From: Bradyrhizobium sp. CCBAU 51627
GTDB lineage: Bacteria > Pseudomonadota > Alphaproteobacteria > Rhizobiales > Xanthobacteraceae
Direction: 5' to 3'
Length of the DNA stretch: 64,000 nucleotides
NCBI RefSeq assembly: GCF_028128765.1
Contig: NZ_LBJG01000012.1
Span: 95,181-159,180 of the forward strand
Every line of letters starts with the position of its first letter. Position 1 is the stretch's first letter. A program made the position numbers and the translations under genes. The notes under the pieces were generated by a model. That model worked only from the letters and a program-made list of their open reading frames with translations, was not told the DNA's origin and did not search any database. Of this stretch, positions 7,869 to 15,673 are shown one piece after another.

Positions 7869-8480
7869 ATGAAAATCGCAGTTGCCGGTGCCTCGGGCAG
7901 AGCCGGTTCGGAGATCACCAAGGAACTGTCCCGCCGCGGCCATGCGGTGACGGCCATTGCCCGGAACCCCGAGAAGATTGCCGCACTGCCAAGCGTCACG
8001 CCGACAAAGGGGGATGTGCTCGACCAGGCTGGCCTAGCCAAGCTCTGGGCCGGGCATGACGCTGCGGTGAGTTCCGTGCACTTCCTGGCCAGTGATCCGA
8101 TGAAGCTGATCGGCGCCGCCAAGGATTCGAAGGTCGGGCGTTATCTGGTCGTCGGCGGCGCCGGCAGTCTTGAGGTCACCCCCGGCGTCAAGCTGGTTAC
8201 AACCCCCGGTTTTCCGGCCCAATACAAGGCCGAAGCGGAGGCAGGTGGGGTCTTTCTCGACCTGTTGCGGCAGGAAAAGGACCTGAACTGGACCTTCCTC
8301 TCGCCCTCGGCGCTGTTTGTCGAGGACACGCGCACGGGTAAGTTCCGGCTCGGCACCGACCAGCTTCTCGCAGATGCGAACGGCAAGAGCTGGATCAGCT
8401 TTGCCGATTACGCCATTGCGCTCGCCGACGAGATCGAGAAGCCGGCCCACTCGAGGCAGCGCTTCACGGTCGGATACTAG
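7869..8480 (+). CDS. NAD(P)-binding (NmrA/SDR-like) oxidoreductase
   Basis: This 203-residue single-domain Rossmann protein starts MKIAVAGASGRAGSEI, a GxxGxxG dinucleotide-binding loop, with EITKELSRRGHAVTAIARN following. It has YLVVGGAGSLEV in mid-protein and a C-terminal FADYAIALADEIE segment typical of the NAD(P)H-binding family related to YwnB/NmrA. The substrate is unknown. The ATG is preceded by GAAGGAG. It is divergent from the HxlR regulator, so it is probably induced by the same signal, perhaps quinone or electrophile stress (inference). Confidence 0.85.
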   Translation: MKIAVAGASGRAGSEITKELSRRGHAVTAIARNPEKIAALPSVTPTKGDVLDQAGLAKLWAGHDAAVSSVHFLASDPMKLIGAAKDSKVGRYLVVGGAGSLEVTPGVKLVTTPGFPAQYKAEAEAGGVFLDLLRQEKDLNWTFLSPSALFVEDTRTGKFRLGTDQLLADANGKSWISFADYAIALADEIEKPAHSRQRFTVGY

Positions 8481-8562
8481 GCTTTTCACGGCCCCCGGGC
8501 CCACCAGGATAAACGTTCCTGTGCAAGGGCTTGGGGGCGCTAACCGCGCCATTAAGGAAATA

Positions 8563-8591
8563 TTGTCTGTCACAGGAGGCCACTATATAAG
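8563..8591 (+). promoter_or_regulatory. Sigma-70-type promoter for dksA
   Basis: -35 TTGTCT (8563-8568), 17-nt spacer, -10 TATAAG (8586-8591). The predicted start near 8598 leaves about 50 nt of leader before the dksA start. Confidence 0.5.
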
Positions 8592-8650
8592 GCCCGGCTC
8601 AACGGACCTCGTTCCGTTCGCGAGTCGTTGCTTAAGAAGATAGGCCGCCC

Positions 8651-9061
8651 TTGGAAAAGTTGAAAAACTACCGACCGACCGACAAAGAGCCTTTCATGAA
8701 CGACCGGCAGAAGGAGTACTTCCGTTTGAAGCTCCTCGCCTGGAAGGATGAGATCCTCAAAGAGTCCAAGCTCACCCTGCAGGCCCTGCAGGAGGAGAAC
8801 GTGAACCACCCCGATCTGGCCGATCGGGCATCGTCCGAAACCGACCGTGCTATCGAACTCCGCGCCCGCGACCGCCAGCGCAAGTTGATCGCCAAGATCG
8901 ACGCCGCGCTCCAGCGCATCGAGGACAATACCTACGGCTATTGCGAGGAAACCGGCGAGCCGATCTCGTTGAAGCGGCTCGAGGCCCGGCCCATCGCAAC
9001 GCTCTCGGTGGAAGCGCAGGAGCGCCACGAGAAACGCGAGAAGGTCTACCGCGACGAATAA
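8651..9061 (+). CDS. dksA: RNA polymerase-binding factor DksA (zinc-finger residues replaced)
   Basis: This 136-residue DksA has the coiled-coil domain (about residues 18-92) and a C-terminal globular region. DksA binds the RNA polymerase secondary channel and with ppGpp adjusts rRNA and amino-acid promoters. The canonical four-cysteine zinc finger is degenerate: by alignment with E. coli DksA the positions are C98, T101, S119 and A122. Single-cysteine forms occur in alphaproteobacteria and do not depend on zinc. The start is TTG at 8651; a stop lies six codons upstream, and this start retains KNYRP and EPFMN. A terminator follows immediately. The neighbourhood of fliX is conserved in related genomes as far as I recall. 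Confidence 0.9.
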   Translation: MEKLKNYRPTDKEPFMNDRQKEYFRLKLLAWKDEILKESKLTLQALQEENVNHPDLADRASSETDRAIELRARDRQRKLIAKIDAALQRIEDNTYGYCEETGEPISLKRLEARPIATLSVEAQERHEKREKVYRDE

Positions 9062-9066
9062 AGTCC

Positions 9067-9095
9067 GAGCCGCAGCGATGCGGCTCTTTGTTTTT
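9067..9095 (+). terminator. Terminator after dksA
   Basis: A 7-bp stem (GAGCCGC / GCGGCTC) with a 6-nt loop is followed by TTTGTTTTT, six bases after the dksA stop. Confidence 0.88.
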
Positions 9096-9369
9096 GGGCT
9101 CACGGTGCCGCTTGAGCGCCGCCGGTTTGGCGCGTAAATTCGCGCCGCCATGATGATTTGCACCCTCAACATCGCTTCGGTTTTCTTCCTGGGCTGATCC
9201 CGCTTCCGAACGGAAGCGCTGATCGACCCCGCTGGCGTTCGCGCGCGGGCTTCCAGTGAACCGAATGAGCCGGCCAGGTTCCGCATGTGCGCCGACGCGG
9301 ATCAGGGTCGGCTCGCACATGCCGATGGCGCGTTAACTGGCACCTGCGGGCGAGGCCGGATGGTCGCGC

Positions 9370-9606
9370 ATGGTCTTGGACGAGATGGGGGCCGATTGCC
9401 CGCTCGCACTGGCGACCGGCGAAGCTGGAACGGTTTATCTGTGTCACCCTTTCCTGGTGCATGCTGCGCAGAAGCATCGCGGAAAGACGCCGCGCTTCAT
9501 GGCGCAGCCGGATCTGCCTCCGGCCGAACCGTACCGGCTCGACCGAGCCGATGGCAGCTATTCGCCGGTCGAGATCGCGATCCGGATGGCGCTTGGCCTC
9601 GTCTGA
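9370..9606 (+). pseudogene. Remnant of a phytanoyl-CoA dioxygenase-like gene (C-terminal part)
   Basis: The frame encodes VYLCHPFLVHAAQKHRG followed by PRFMAQPDLPPAEP and SPVEIAIRMALGLV. This is the C-terminal part of a PhyH-like Fe(II)/2-oxoglutarate dioxygenase: the second metal-binding His and the 2OG-binding Arg lie in such a block. No N-terminal half with the HxD motif is present in any frame upstream to 9096; the preceding 270 bases contain only scattered similarity in mixed frames. I read it as a decayed gene. The assignment is from pattern memory and is moderately sure. Confidence 0.5.
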
Positions 9607-9847
9607 GGCGCGCAAGCTCGGTTTCGCCATGTCGTGGCGGCGGCTCAGTCGCCCCGACATGTCCCTCATCTTCGCGATGGCGAAACGCGAATCGCGATCA
9701 ATGACGTAGAGGCCACTCCTACAAGCTCACGTGAGTTCGCATGAGAAACAGCATCCACTTCAGGTGCAGGGAGGTTTTGCGAGTCGCATCAAAGAGATCG
9801 ACTCGGATGCTGAGAGTCTGATCCAGCAGCATCATGCTTTGCTGCAA

Positions 9848-10141
9848 TCAGGCCTCATGCGGCGCTGCAACGCGCGCGTCTCCATAAAGCCTGGACCAGC
9901 TCAATATTTCCTTAAACGCCGGCAGCAGGCCGTAAGCCGCCTCCGTCAGCTCGTACTCGACCCGCAATGGACGGATTCCGCTGCTGCAGGCGGTGGTGCC
10001 GATGCTCGGACATATCAGGCATTCCACCAGCGCCAAGGCGAGGTCGGTGCTCGGCTGGCAGCCCCGTTCCAACGATGAAGCGATCCTTGCCACGGCCGAA
10101 AGCCTGATCCGGCTCGGCCTGGTCCCGGCGTGAGGTCGCAC
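9848..10141 (-). pseudogene. Remnant of an HxlR-type regulator
   Basis: The leftward frame contains LRVEYELTEAAYGLLPAFKEI, which matches the wing and C-terminal helix of HxlR regulators. The upstream sequence in this frame is not HxlR-like, and the DNA-binding helices are missing or shifted to other frames. A short rightward piece ending at 10132 (LATAESLIRLGLVPA) may belong to yet another gene end. Together with 9370-9606 this makes 9.1-10.2 kb a gene graveyard without an intact gene. Confidence 0.45.
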
Positions 10142-10221
10142 GCCGCCCGCTTGTCAGGCCGGGGCGGGGATGCTGAAGTGTCGCCCTCGTTTGCGATTGC
10201 GTAGCGTGGGAGGCGGCGCCG

Positions 10222-11001
10222 ATGGACAAAATTCTCGAAGCCGCAAAGGCGATCGCGCTGGCGCGCCGCAATCATGCGCCGCTCGCGCCGCTGAAACATC
10301 CGCCTGATGACGAGGCCGAGGGCTACCAGGTCCAGCGCGCGGTGCACGATCTCCTGCTGCAGCATGTTGGGCCGCTCGTTGGTTACAAGATCGGCTGCAC
10401 CAGCCAGGTGATGCAGGACTATATCGGCATCCCGCATCCCTGCGGCGGCGGCGTGTTCCAGAAGGGTGTGCACGACAGCGGCGTCAAGCTCGCGGCTGCC
10501 GACTATGTCCGCGTCGGCGTCGAGTGCGAGATCGCGGTGCGGCTGAAGCGCAACCTCGCCGCCGGCGAGGCGCCATTCACGGCCGAATGGGTCGGCGAGG
10601 CCGTCGAGGCCTATCATCCTGCCATCGAGATCGTCGACGACCGCTATGTGAAGTGGGAGACGATGGGCGCGCCGAGCTTGATCGCCGACGATTTCTTCGC
10701 CGCCGGCTGCGTGCTGGGCCGGGCGGTGCCGCGCTCGTCGGTGCCGGACCTGAAGGCGGTCAAGGGCCACGCGCTCGTCAACGGCGAGGAGGTCAGCCAG
10801 GGCACCGGCGCCGACGTGCTCGGCCATCCCCACAACGCCCTCGCCTGGCTCGCCAACCACCTCGCCGCCGAAGGCAAGGGCCTGCATGCCGGACAGCTCG
10901 TATTGACAGGCAGCCTGGTGAAGACGCTGTGGCTGAAGGCCGGTGACAAGGTGCGGATGGAACTGGACGGGTTGGGCGTGGTGGAGGCGGAGTTCACGTA
11001 A
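10222..11001 (+). CDS. 2-keto-4-pentenoate hydratase-like protein (FAH superfamily)
   Basis: This 259-residue enzyme belongs to the MhpD/XylJ branch of the fumarylacetoacetate hydrolase fold. It has VGYKIGCTS near residue 55, a VGVECEIAVRL metal-binding Glu motif around residue 95, then AYHPAIEIVDDRY. It ends with LVLTGSLVKTLWLKAGDKV, a typical C-terminus. The family hydrates 2-oxopent-4-enoate in meta-cleavage of aromatics or catalyses related hydratase/decarboxylase steps. No other catabolic gene is adjacent, so the substrate is unknown. It starts at ATG 10222, shortly after the pseudogene region. Confidence 0.85.
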   Translation: MDKILEAAKAIALARRNHAPLAPLKHPPDDEAEGYQVQRAVHDLLLQHVGPLVGYKIGCTSQVMQDYIGIPHPCGGGVFQKGVHDSGVKLAAADYVRVGVECEIAVRLKRNLAAGEAPFTAEWVGEAVEAYHPAIEIVDDRYVKWETMGAPSLIADDFFAAGCVLGRAVPRSSVPDLKAVKGHALVNGEEVSQGTGADVLGHPHNALAWLANHLAAEGKGLHAGQLVLTGSLVKTLWLKAGDKVRMELDGLGVVEAEFT

Positions 11002-11012
11002 CGACATCTCGG

Positions 11013-11104
11013 CGTCATTGCGAGGAGCCCTTGCGACGAAGCAATCCAGAGTCTTTCCGCGGTGGCAGTCTGGATTGCTTCGCTTCGCTCGCACAGCAAT
11101 GACG
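11013..11104. repeat. Intergenic palindromic repeat, family 1, copy 1
   Basis: Long inverted repeat: CGTCATTGCGAG at one end and CAATGACG at the other, with AAGCAATCCAGA and TCTGGATTGCTT as inner arms around a CTTTCCGCGG centre. Copies occur at 33576-33655 and 38613-38671. This element type is widespread in Bradyrhizobium. Confidence 0.85.
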
Positions 11105-11171
11105 GAGCGGGAGGCGGCAGCGTCGATCCGGTTGCGCGGACCTGACTCGCAAACGCAACGATACCACCGCC

Positions 11172-11214
11172 AAAAATACATGCGGCCCTCGCCAGGGGAG
11201 CTAGCGAGGGCCGC
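11172..11214 (-). terminator. Terminator of the flgF-flgG-flgA-flgH operon
   Basis: Read leftward, an 11-bp perfect stem (GCGGCCCTCGC / GCGAGGGCCGC, 11-nt loop) is followed by ATGTATTTTT. It lies 60 bases past the flgH stop. Confidence 0.82.
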
Positions 11215-11273
11215 GTAGTACACCGTCGTTCGCGCCTAGGTTCGCGAACACGATGTGGGAGCTCGGGAGAAAC

Positions 11274-12038
11274 TTAGAAGGGCAGCAGCACGTCCATGAC
11301 TTGCTGGCCGTAACGCGGCTGCTGCACGTCCGTGATCTGGCCGCGGCCGCCATAGGCGATGCGGGCCTGCGCGATCTTGCTGGAATCGATTGTGTTGTCG
11401 CTCTGGATGTCCTCGGGGCGGACGATGCCGGCGACCACGAGCTCGCGGATCTCGAAATTCACGCGGATCTCCTGCTTGCCTTCGACCACGAGATTGCCGT
11501 TCGGCAGCACCTGGGTCACGACGGCGGCGACGTTGGTCTGCAAGGCTTCCTTGCGGTCGACGCTACCTTTGCCCTCGCTGGAAGCAGTGGAGTCGGCGGT
11601 GAGAATTCGGCCGGGCAGGATCTTGTTGGCCTGGGTAATGGTCTTCGCGCCGATGAAATCCGTGATGCCCGAGTCTTCCTTGTTGGAGCGGCTGCGCTGC
11701 GTATCGTTCTCGATATTGGCCTTGTCGGTGATGTTCACGGTCACGGTCAGGAGATCGCCGACCTGATGGGCGCGCTGGTCCTTGAAGAAGGCGCGGCTGC
11801 CGTTGCGCCACAGCGAGTTCGGATTGTAGGAGGCGACCTCCGGCTTCGGCATCGGCATCTGCACCGGCTTGTAGCCGGGCTGCGTTGTCGGATTGTCGAT
11901 CGCCGACAGCTTTGGTTGCTCGCCGATCTGCGACAGCCGGTCGATCGATGAGCAGCCGCTCGCGAGCGCGCAAGTGGCGAGCAGCAGGCCGGAGAGCGCG
12001 AGGCGACGGAGACGGGGAGCCGAACTGAAAGCGGACAT
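11274..12038 (-). CDS. flgH: Flagellar L-ring lipoprotein FlgH
   Basis: This 254-residue outer-membrane lipoprotein forms the L-ring. The lipobox is LASGC with Cys29 as the lipidated residue. The mature part has SLWRNGSRAFFKDQRAHQVGDLLTV (about residues 74-98), typical of FlgH, and ends with RYGQQVMDVLLPF, the conserved C-terminus. It is last in the leftward operon flgF-flgG-flgA-flgH, 9 nt after flgA, and is followed by a strong terminator. Confidence 0.96.
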   Translation of the reverse strand: MSAFSSAPRLRRLALSGLLLATCALASGCSSIDRLSQIGEQPKLSAIDNPTTQPGYKPVQMPMPKPEVASYNPNSLWRNGSRAFFKDQRAHQVGDLLTVTVNITDKANIENDTQRSRSNKEDSGITDFIGAKTITQANKILPGRILTADSTASSEGKGSVDRKEALQTNVAAVVTQVLPNGNLVVEGKQEIRVNFEIRELVVAGIVRPEDIQSDNTIDSSKIAQARIAYGGRGQITDVQQPRYGQQVMDVLLPF

Positions 12039-12047
12039 GACGAACTC

Positions 12048-13187
12048 TTACTTGGCTTGAGCTTGCGAGACGCGAGATTGCGGGATCTGGGCTTCCGCAA
12101 TCCGGGCCGGCGAGGCGGGCGCCTGGACCAGGTTGCGGAGGAGGGCAGCGGTGTCGACGGGGGCGGGCGCTTCGTCGCGCTTGAGAGAAGATGTCTGCTC
12201 GACGGCAGGGGCCATCGGCGCGGACTGGCTCGCGCCCTGCACGGTCACCTGGCCGCGGCCGGTGACGATGCCGGTCAGCGTGCGCTTGGTCTGCAGATTG
12301 AGCACGCTCACGGTGTCGCCCTCGGCGCCGCTCTCGATCGCCTTGCCGCGGGTGGTGAGATAAATCCCAGGGACCTGGTAGATGACGGTGACGCTCTGGT
12401 CGCGCGACACGAATTCCGGCTTGGCGATGTCGGCGACGCGGATCGGCGCGCCGGCACGCATCGCCCGTCGCAGCTGCATGCCAACCGCTCGCTCGCGCAG
12501 CGCGGGCTCGCCTATCACCTCCGCCTTCGGCCGGCGCTCCTGGGCGAGGTCGGAGGATTTCAGCACTTCGCTGCGATCGATGTCGCGGGTCAGGACGGCG
12601 ACCTCGACGGTCTCGATCGCGGTGCCGGTCATGCGCAGTTTGGTCGGAACCGGATTGCTGTCGTTGCTGATCTCGAAGGCGATGTCGAAGCGGCCGCCGC
12701 GAGCGTCGTAGCGAGTCGCGACCGCCTGCAGCACGCCGGTGTTGGAGGCGTCGAGCCGCATGTCCGAGATGCCGCGGTCGAAGGTGATCGCGATGTTGGC
12801 GGCATCGCCCAGGCCGAAGCGATGCTCGAGCGCTGAGGCGACCGCGTTTTCGAGATCCTTGCTCGCGATCGTGCGAGCAAGGCGGGTGACCTGGACTTCC
12901 TTGATGTCGCCGGTCATCACGCCGATCACCTGCTTGGCGCGGAGCACGCTCAGGACCTGGGCGACCGGCAGCGCGCCGGTGGTGCCGAGATCGGGCGAGC
13001 GATAGACCGGGATCAGCGCGGCCGAGCCGGCATTGTCGATGAGGTCGCCGACCCGCACCACGTCGGAGGTGACGGTAATGTTGGCGCGCAGCGTCGGCGC
13101 TGCGATGCCGTCGTCGGCGGCCTGCGCCGGCAGGACCAGCGCGAGCAGGGCGGCGATTGTGAGAAATGCGGTGCGGATCATCATCAT
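12048..13187 (-). CDS. flgA: Flagella basal-body P-ring formation protein FlgA
   Basis: This protein of about 379 residues is a periplasmic chaperone for P-ring assembly. The signal peptide is residues 1-24 (cleavage after AQA). It contains a SAF/ChapFlgA domain at about residues 195-320 (AVLTRDIDRSEVLKSSDL, VGMQLRRAMRAGAPI, VIYQVPGIYLTTRGKAIESG). It is longer than E. coli FlgA (about 220 aa) because of an N-terminal domain and a C-terminal Ala/Pro-rich tail, which is common in alphaproteobacteria. The start is ambiguous within GTG-ATG-ATG-ATG at 13190-13179; all lie directly after the flgG stop, implying translational coupling. Confidence 0.93.
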   Translation of the reverse strand: MMMIRTAFLTIAALLALVLPAQAADDGIAAPTLRANITVTSDVVRVGDLIDNAGSAALIPVYRSPDLGTTGALPVAQVLSVLRAKQVIGVMTGDIKEVQVTRLARTIASKDLENAVASALEHRFGLGDAANIAITFDRGISDMRLDASNTGVLQAVATRYDARGGRFDIAFEISNDSNPVPTKLRMTGTAIETVEVAVLTRDIDRSEVLKSSDLAQERRPKAEVIGEPALRERAVGMQLRRAMRAGAPIRVADIAKPEFVSRDQSVTVIYQVPGIYLTTRGKAIESGAEGDTVSVLNLQTKRTLTGIVTGRGQVTVQGASQSAPMAPAVEQTSSLKRDEAPAPVDTAALLRNLVQAPASPARIAEAQIPQSRVSQAQAK

Positions 13188-13190
13188 CAC

Positions 13191-13979
13191 TCAGCGGAAC
13201 AGCGCCGTGGTCGATTGCATCATCTGGTCGGCGGCGCTGATGACCTTGGCGTTCATTTCATAGGCACGCTGCGCAGCGATCAGGTCGCTCATCTCCGAGA
13301 CGACGTCGACATTGGCCTGCTCGAGGCTGCCTTGGGTGATCTTGCCGTAGCCCTCGGAGTTCGCGGTGCCGTCCTGCGGCGTGCCTGACGAGGTCGTTTC
13401 GACGAACTGGTTGCTGCCGACCGGCTGAAGGCCGGCCTTGTTGATGAAACGGGTCAAGCCGATCTGGCCGAGAACGGTGTTGGTCGACGAGCCCGGCAGG
13501 GTCACGGTCACCTGGCCCTGCTCGTTGACGGTGATGCCCGAGGCATTGTTCGGGATCGTGATGGTCGGCTGCACCGGGTTGCCTTGCGCGGTGACGACGC
13601 GGCCCTGATTGTCCATCTGGAACGTGCCGTCGCGGGTGTACTGGTAGGTGCCGTCGGGCATCAGGATCTTGAAGAAGCCTTCGCCCGAGATCGCGAGGTC
13701 GAGGTCGTTGCCCGTCTGTGACAGCGTGCCCTGGGTCATGCTGCGCGGCGTACCGACGGTCTTGACGCCGCCGCCGATGTCGACACCGACAGGCAGGATG
13801 GTGCCCTGGTCGGAGGCCTGGGCGCCGACACGGCGGATGTGCTCGTAGATCAGGTCCTGGAACGCCGCGGTCTGCTTCTTGAAGCCGGTGGTGCGCAGGT
13901 TGGCGATGTTGTTGGAGATCACCTGAACGTTCAGTTCCTGTGCCGCCATTCCGGTCGCTGCGGTGTGAAGCGCCTGCAT
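13191..13979 (-). CDS. flgG: Flagellar distal rod protein FlgG
   Basis: This 262-residue rod protein starts MQALHTAATGMAAQELNVQVISNNIANLRTTGFK-like, the flagellar basal-body rod motif. It has DLDLAISGEGFFKI at about residues 84-97 and a C-terminal SLEQANVDVVSEMSDLIAAQRAYE motif. At the usual FlgG length it forms the distal rod that passes through the L/P rings encoded in the same operon. It lies 16 nt downstream of flgF. Confidence 0.97.
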   Translation of the reverse strand: MQALHTAATGMAAQELNVQVISNNIANLRTTGFKKQTAAFQDLIYEHIRRVGAQASDQGTILPVGVDIGGGVKTVGTPRSMTQGTLSQTGNDLDLAISGEGFFKILMPDGTYQYTRDGTFQMDNQGRVVTAQGNPVQPTITIPNNASGITVNEQGQVTVTLPGSSTNTVLGQIGLTRFINKAGLQPVGSNQFVETTSSGTPQDGTANSEGYGKITQGSLEQANVDVVSEMSDLIAAQRAYEMNAKVISAADQMMQSTTALFR

Positions 13980-13995
13980 GTCAGTTCTCCCTCAA

Positions 13996-14757
13996 TCAGG
14001 CCGGAACGTCGGCGAGCTTCTCGATCGCCGATTTGTGGAGGTCGCTCTGCTGCTGGAGCAGATTGGCAATCGCGGTGTAGCTGCGCATCACCTCGACCAT
14101 GCGGCTCATCTCGACGACCGAGTTCACGTTCGACTTCTCGACGTAGCCCTGCTGCAGGGTGGATTTGGTATCGGGCCGCTGGGTGGCGGAGCCTGTGTCA
14201 TAGAGATTGGCGCCGAGCTTGATCAGCTTGGCCGGATCGTCGAACGTCACCATGCGAATCTTGCCGCGGATCGAGTCGGTCTTGGCCGTGCCCTCCAGCA
14301 CCGTCACGGTGCCGTCGGGGGCGACGTTGATGTCGTGGTCGGTCGGCTGGAACACGATCGGACCGGCCGTGCCGAGCACGAGATTGCCGTCCGAGGTCAT
14401 GAGCTGGCCGGTGCTGCTGAGCGCGAACTTGCCGTCGCGGGTGTAGCGCTCGGCGCCATTGACCTGCACGGCGAAAAAGGCGTTGCCGCTGATCGCCATG
14501 TCGAGGGGGTTGTTGGTCGCCTCCATCGGCCCCTGGCCGACGTCGCGGTAGGTGCCGCGGTCCTGCACATAGGAGACCCGGCGGTCGGAGCCGATGAAAT
14601 TGTCCTCATGCGCGTTCGAGTTGAGATACTCCTCGAACAGCGAATGGTCGGCCTTGAAGCCGTTGGTGTTGACGTTGGCGACGTTGTTGGCGATGACATC
14701 CATCTGCCGTTCCAACGTCATCTGCCGTGACAAGCCGACCAGAAGCGCATTCTGCAT
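13996..14757 (-). CDS. flgF: Flagellar proximal rod protein FlgF
   Basis: This 253-residue rod protein has an N-terminal basal-body rod motif (residues 1-35, VIANNVANVNTNGFK) and a C-terminal segment YVEKSNVNSVVEMSRMVEVMRSY. It is first in the leftward operon flgF-flgG-flgA-flgH. A sigma-54 promoter and an ftr-like site lie upstream, in the region shared with divergent fliL. Confidence 0.95.
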   Translation of the reverse strand: MQNALLVGLSRQMTLERQMDVIANNVANVNTNGFKADHSLFEEYLNSNAHEDNFIGSDRRVSYVQDRGTYRDVGQGPMEATNNPLDMAISGNAFFAVQVNGAERYTRDGKFALSSTGQLMTSDGNLVLGTAGPIVFQPTDHDINVAPDGTVTVLEGTAKTDSIRGKIRMVTFDDPAKLIKLGANLYDTGSATQRPDTKSTLQQGYVEKSNVNSVVEMSRMVEVMRSYTAIANLLQQQSDLHKSAIEKLADVPA

Positions 14758-14869
14758 CGGTTAATCTCCCCTGCGTGAGTTCAGCCATTTCGCTCTCCCA
14801 AGCGCCTTGGCCGATCCCGTGAACGAGGCCGTCGGGTTCTCCCAAACCGTGCGGTCTCGGTCCTCTCTC

Positions 14870-14885
14870 AGCGAAAGCCGTGCCA
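14870..14885 (-). promoter_or_regulatory. Sigma-54 promoter for flgF-flgG-flgA-flgH
   Basis: Read leftward, TGGCACGGCTTTCGCT fits TGGCAC-N5-TTGCT with GG and GC correctly 10 nt apart. It is nearly the same -24/-12 core as the flgI promoter (TGGCAC...TCGC). Confidence 0.8.
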
Positions 14886-14970
14886 ACTCGAAAAGTACTG
14901 TAATTACAATTGGTTGGCTATTTTTCAGCGTTCCCGACGGGAGGCAGAAAGGTTCTGTTAGCCATGTTTG

Positions 14971-14989
14971 CCCGGCAGATTTTTCCTAG
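14971..14989. promoter_or_regulatory. ftr-like element (degenerate right arm)
   Basis: CCCGGCAGATTTTTCCTAG matches 16 of 19 positions of the perfect palindrome at 6615. It lies about 95 bp upstream of the flgF sigma-54 promoter, the same spacing as at flgI. Confidence 0.55.
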
Positions 14990-15013
14990 CGGAAGCCTAA
15001 TGGAAAGGTTCCG

Positions 15014-15021
15014 TTAACCAT
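15014..15021 (+). promoter_or_regulatory. CtrA half site upstream of fliL
   Basis: TTAACCAT, the extended CtrA half site, lies 122 bp before the fliL ATG. A second TTA triplet follows at N6 rather than N7, so the full box is imperfect. fliL-fliM is CtrA-dependent in Caulobacter. The rest of 14758-15142 is the divergent flgF/fliL control region and holds no gene. Confidence 0.45.
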
Positions 15022-15142
15022 TATTACCGTAGCGTTTGCGCTTAAGAGGAGCGCATCGCGCCGGGACATTTGTATCGCGTCACCGTCTGTCAGGAGGCTT
15101 CGCCCTTTCGATTCCATTTGAGATGAGCGAGCCGGGACGACC

Positions 15143-15643
15143 ATGGCAGAGAATGAAGCGGAAGGCGGCGCAGCCACTGAGGGCGCCGAAGCTGCTCCGC
15201 CGAAGAACAAGCTCAAGCTCATCATCATGGCGGTCGGCCTGCTCGCCGTCCTTGGCGGCGGCGCCGCGACCTGGTTCTTCTTCTTCCGTCACGGCGACGA
15301 GGAGCATCATGCCGAGGCGGCGCCTCCGCCGAAGCCGCCGGCCTTCGTCGAGGTGCCCGACATGATGGTCAACCTCGCCGGCGCGCCCGGCGAGCGCGTG
15401 CAATATCTCAAGCTCAAGATCGTGCTCGAGCTGAAGGAAGAGAAGCAGATCGAGGCGATCAAGCCGTCGATGCCGCGGGTCACCGACATCTTCCAGACCT
15501 ATGTGCGCGAGCTCCGCTCCTCAGACCTGAATGGCTCGGCCGGCATCTTCCGGCTCAAGGAGGAGCTGACCAAACGCGTCAATGCCGCGGTCGCGCCGAT
15601 CCAGGTCAGCGCGGTGCTGTTCAAGGAAGTCGTGCTCCAGTGA
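15143..15643 (+). CDS. fliL: Flagellar basal body-associated protein FliL
   Basis: This 166-residue inner-membrane protein has an acidic/Ala-rich cytoplasmic N-terminus and one membrane segment at about residues 29-52 (LIIMAVGLLAVLGGGAATWFFFF cut short here). The periplasmic FliL domain contains FVEVPDMMVNLAG and LRSSDLNGSAGIFRLKEEL. FliL associates with the stator and modulates torque. It is first gene of the rightward unit fliL-fliM-DUF6468-motE. Confidence 0.94.
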   Translation: MAENEAEGGAATEGAEAAPPKNKLKLIIMAVGLLAVLGGGAATWFFFFRHGDEEHHAEAAPPPKPPAFVEVPDMMVNLAGAPGERVQYLKLKIVLELKEEKQIEAIKPSMPRVTDIFQTYVRELRSSDLNGSAGIFRLKEELTKRVNAAVAPIQVSAVLFKEVVLQ

Positions 15644-15673
15644 GGATGCTGCGGAAGGGTACGGGCTAGCGTC

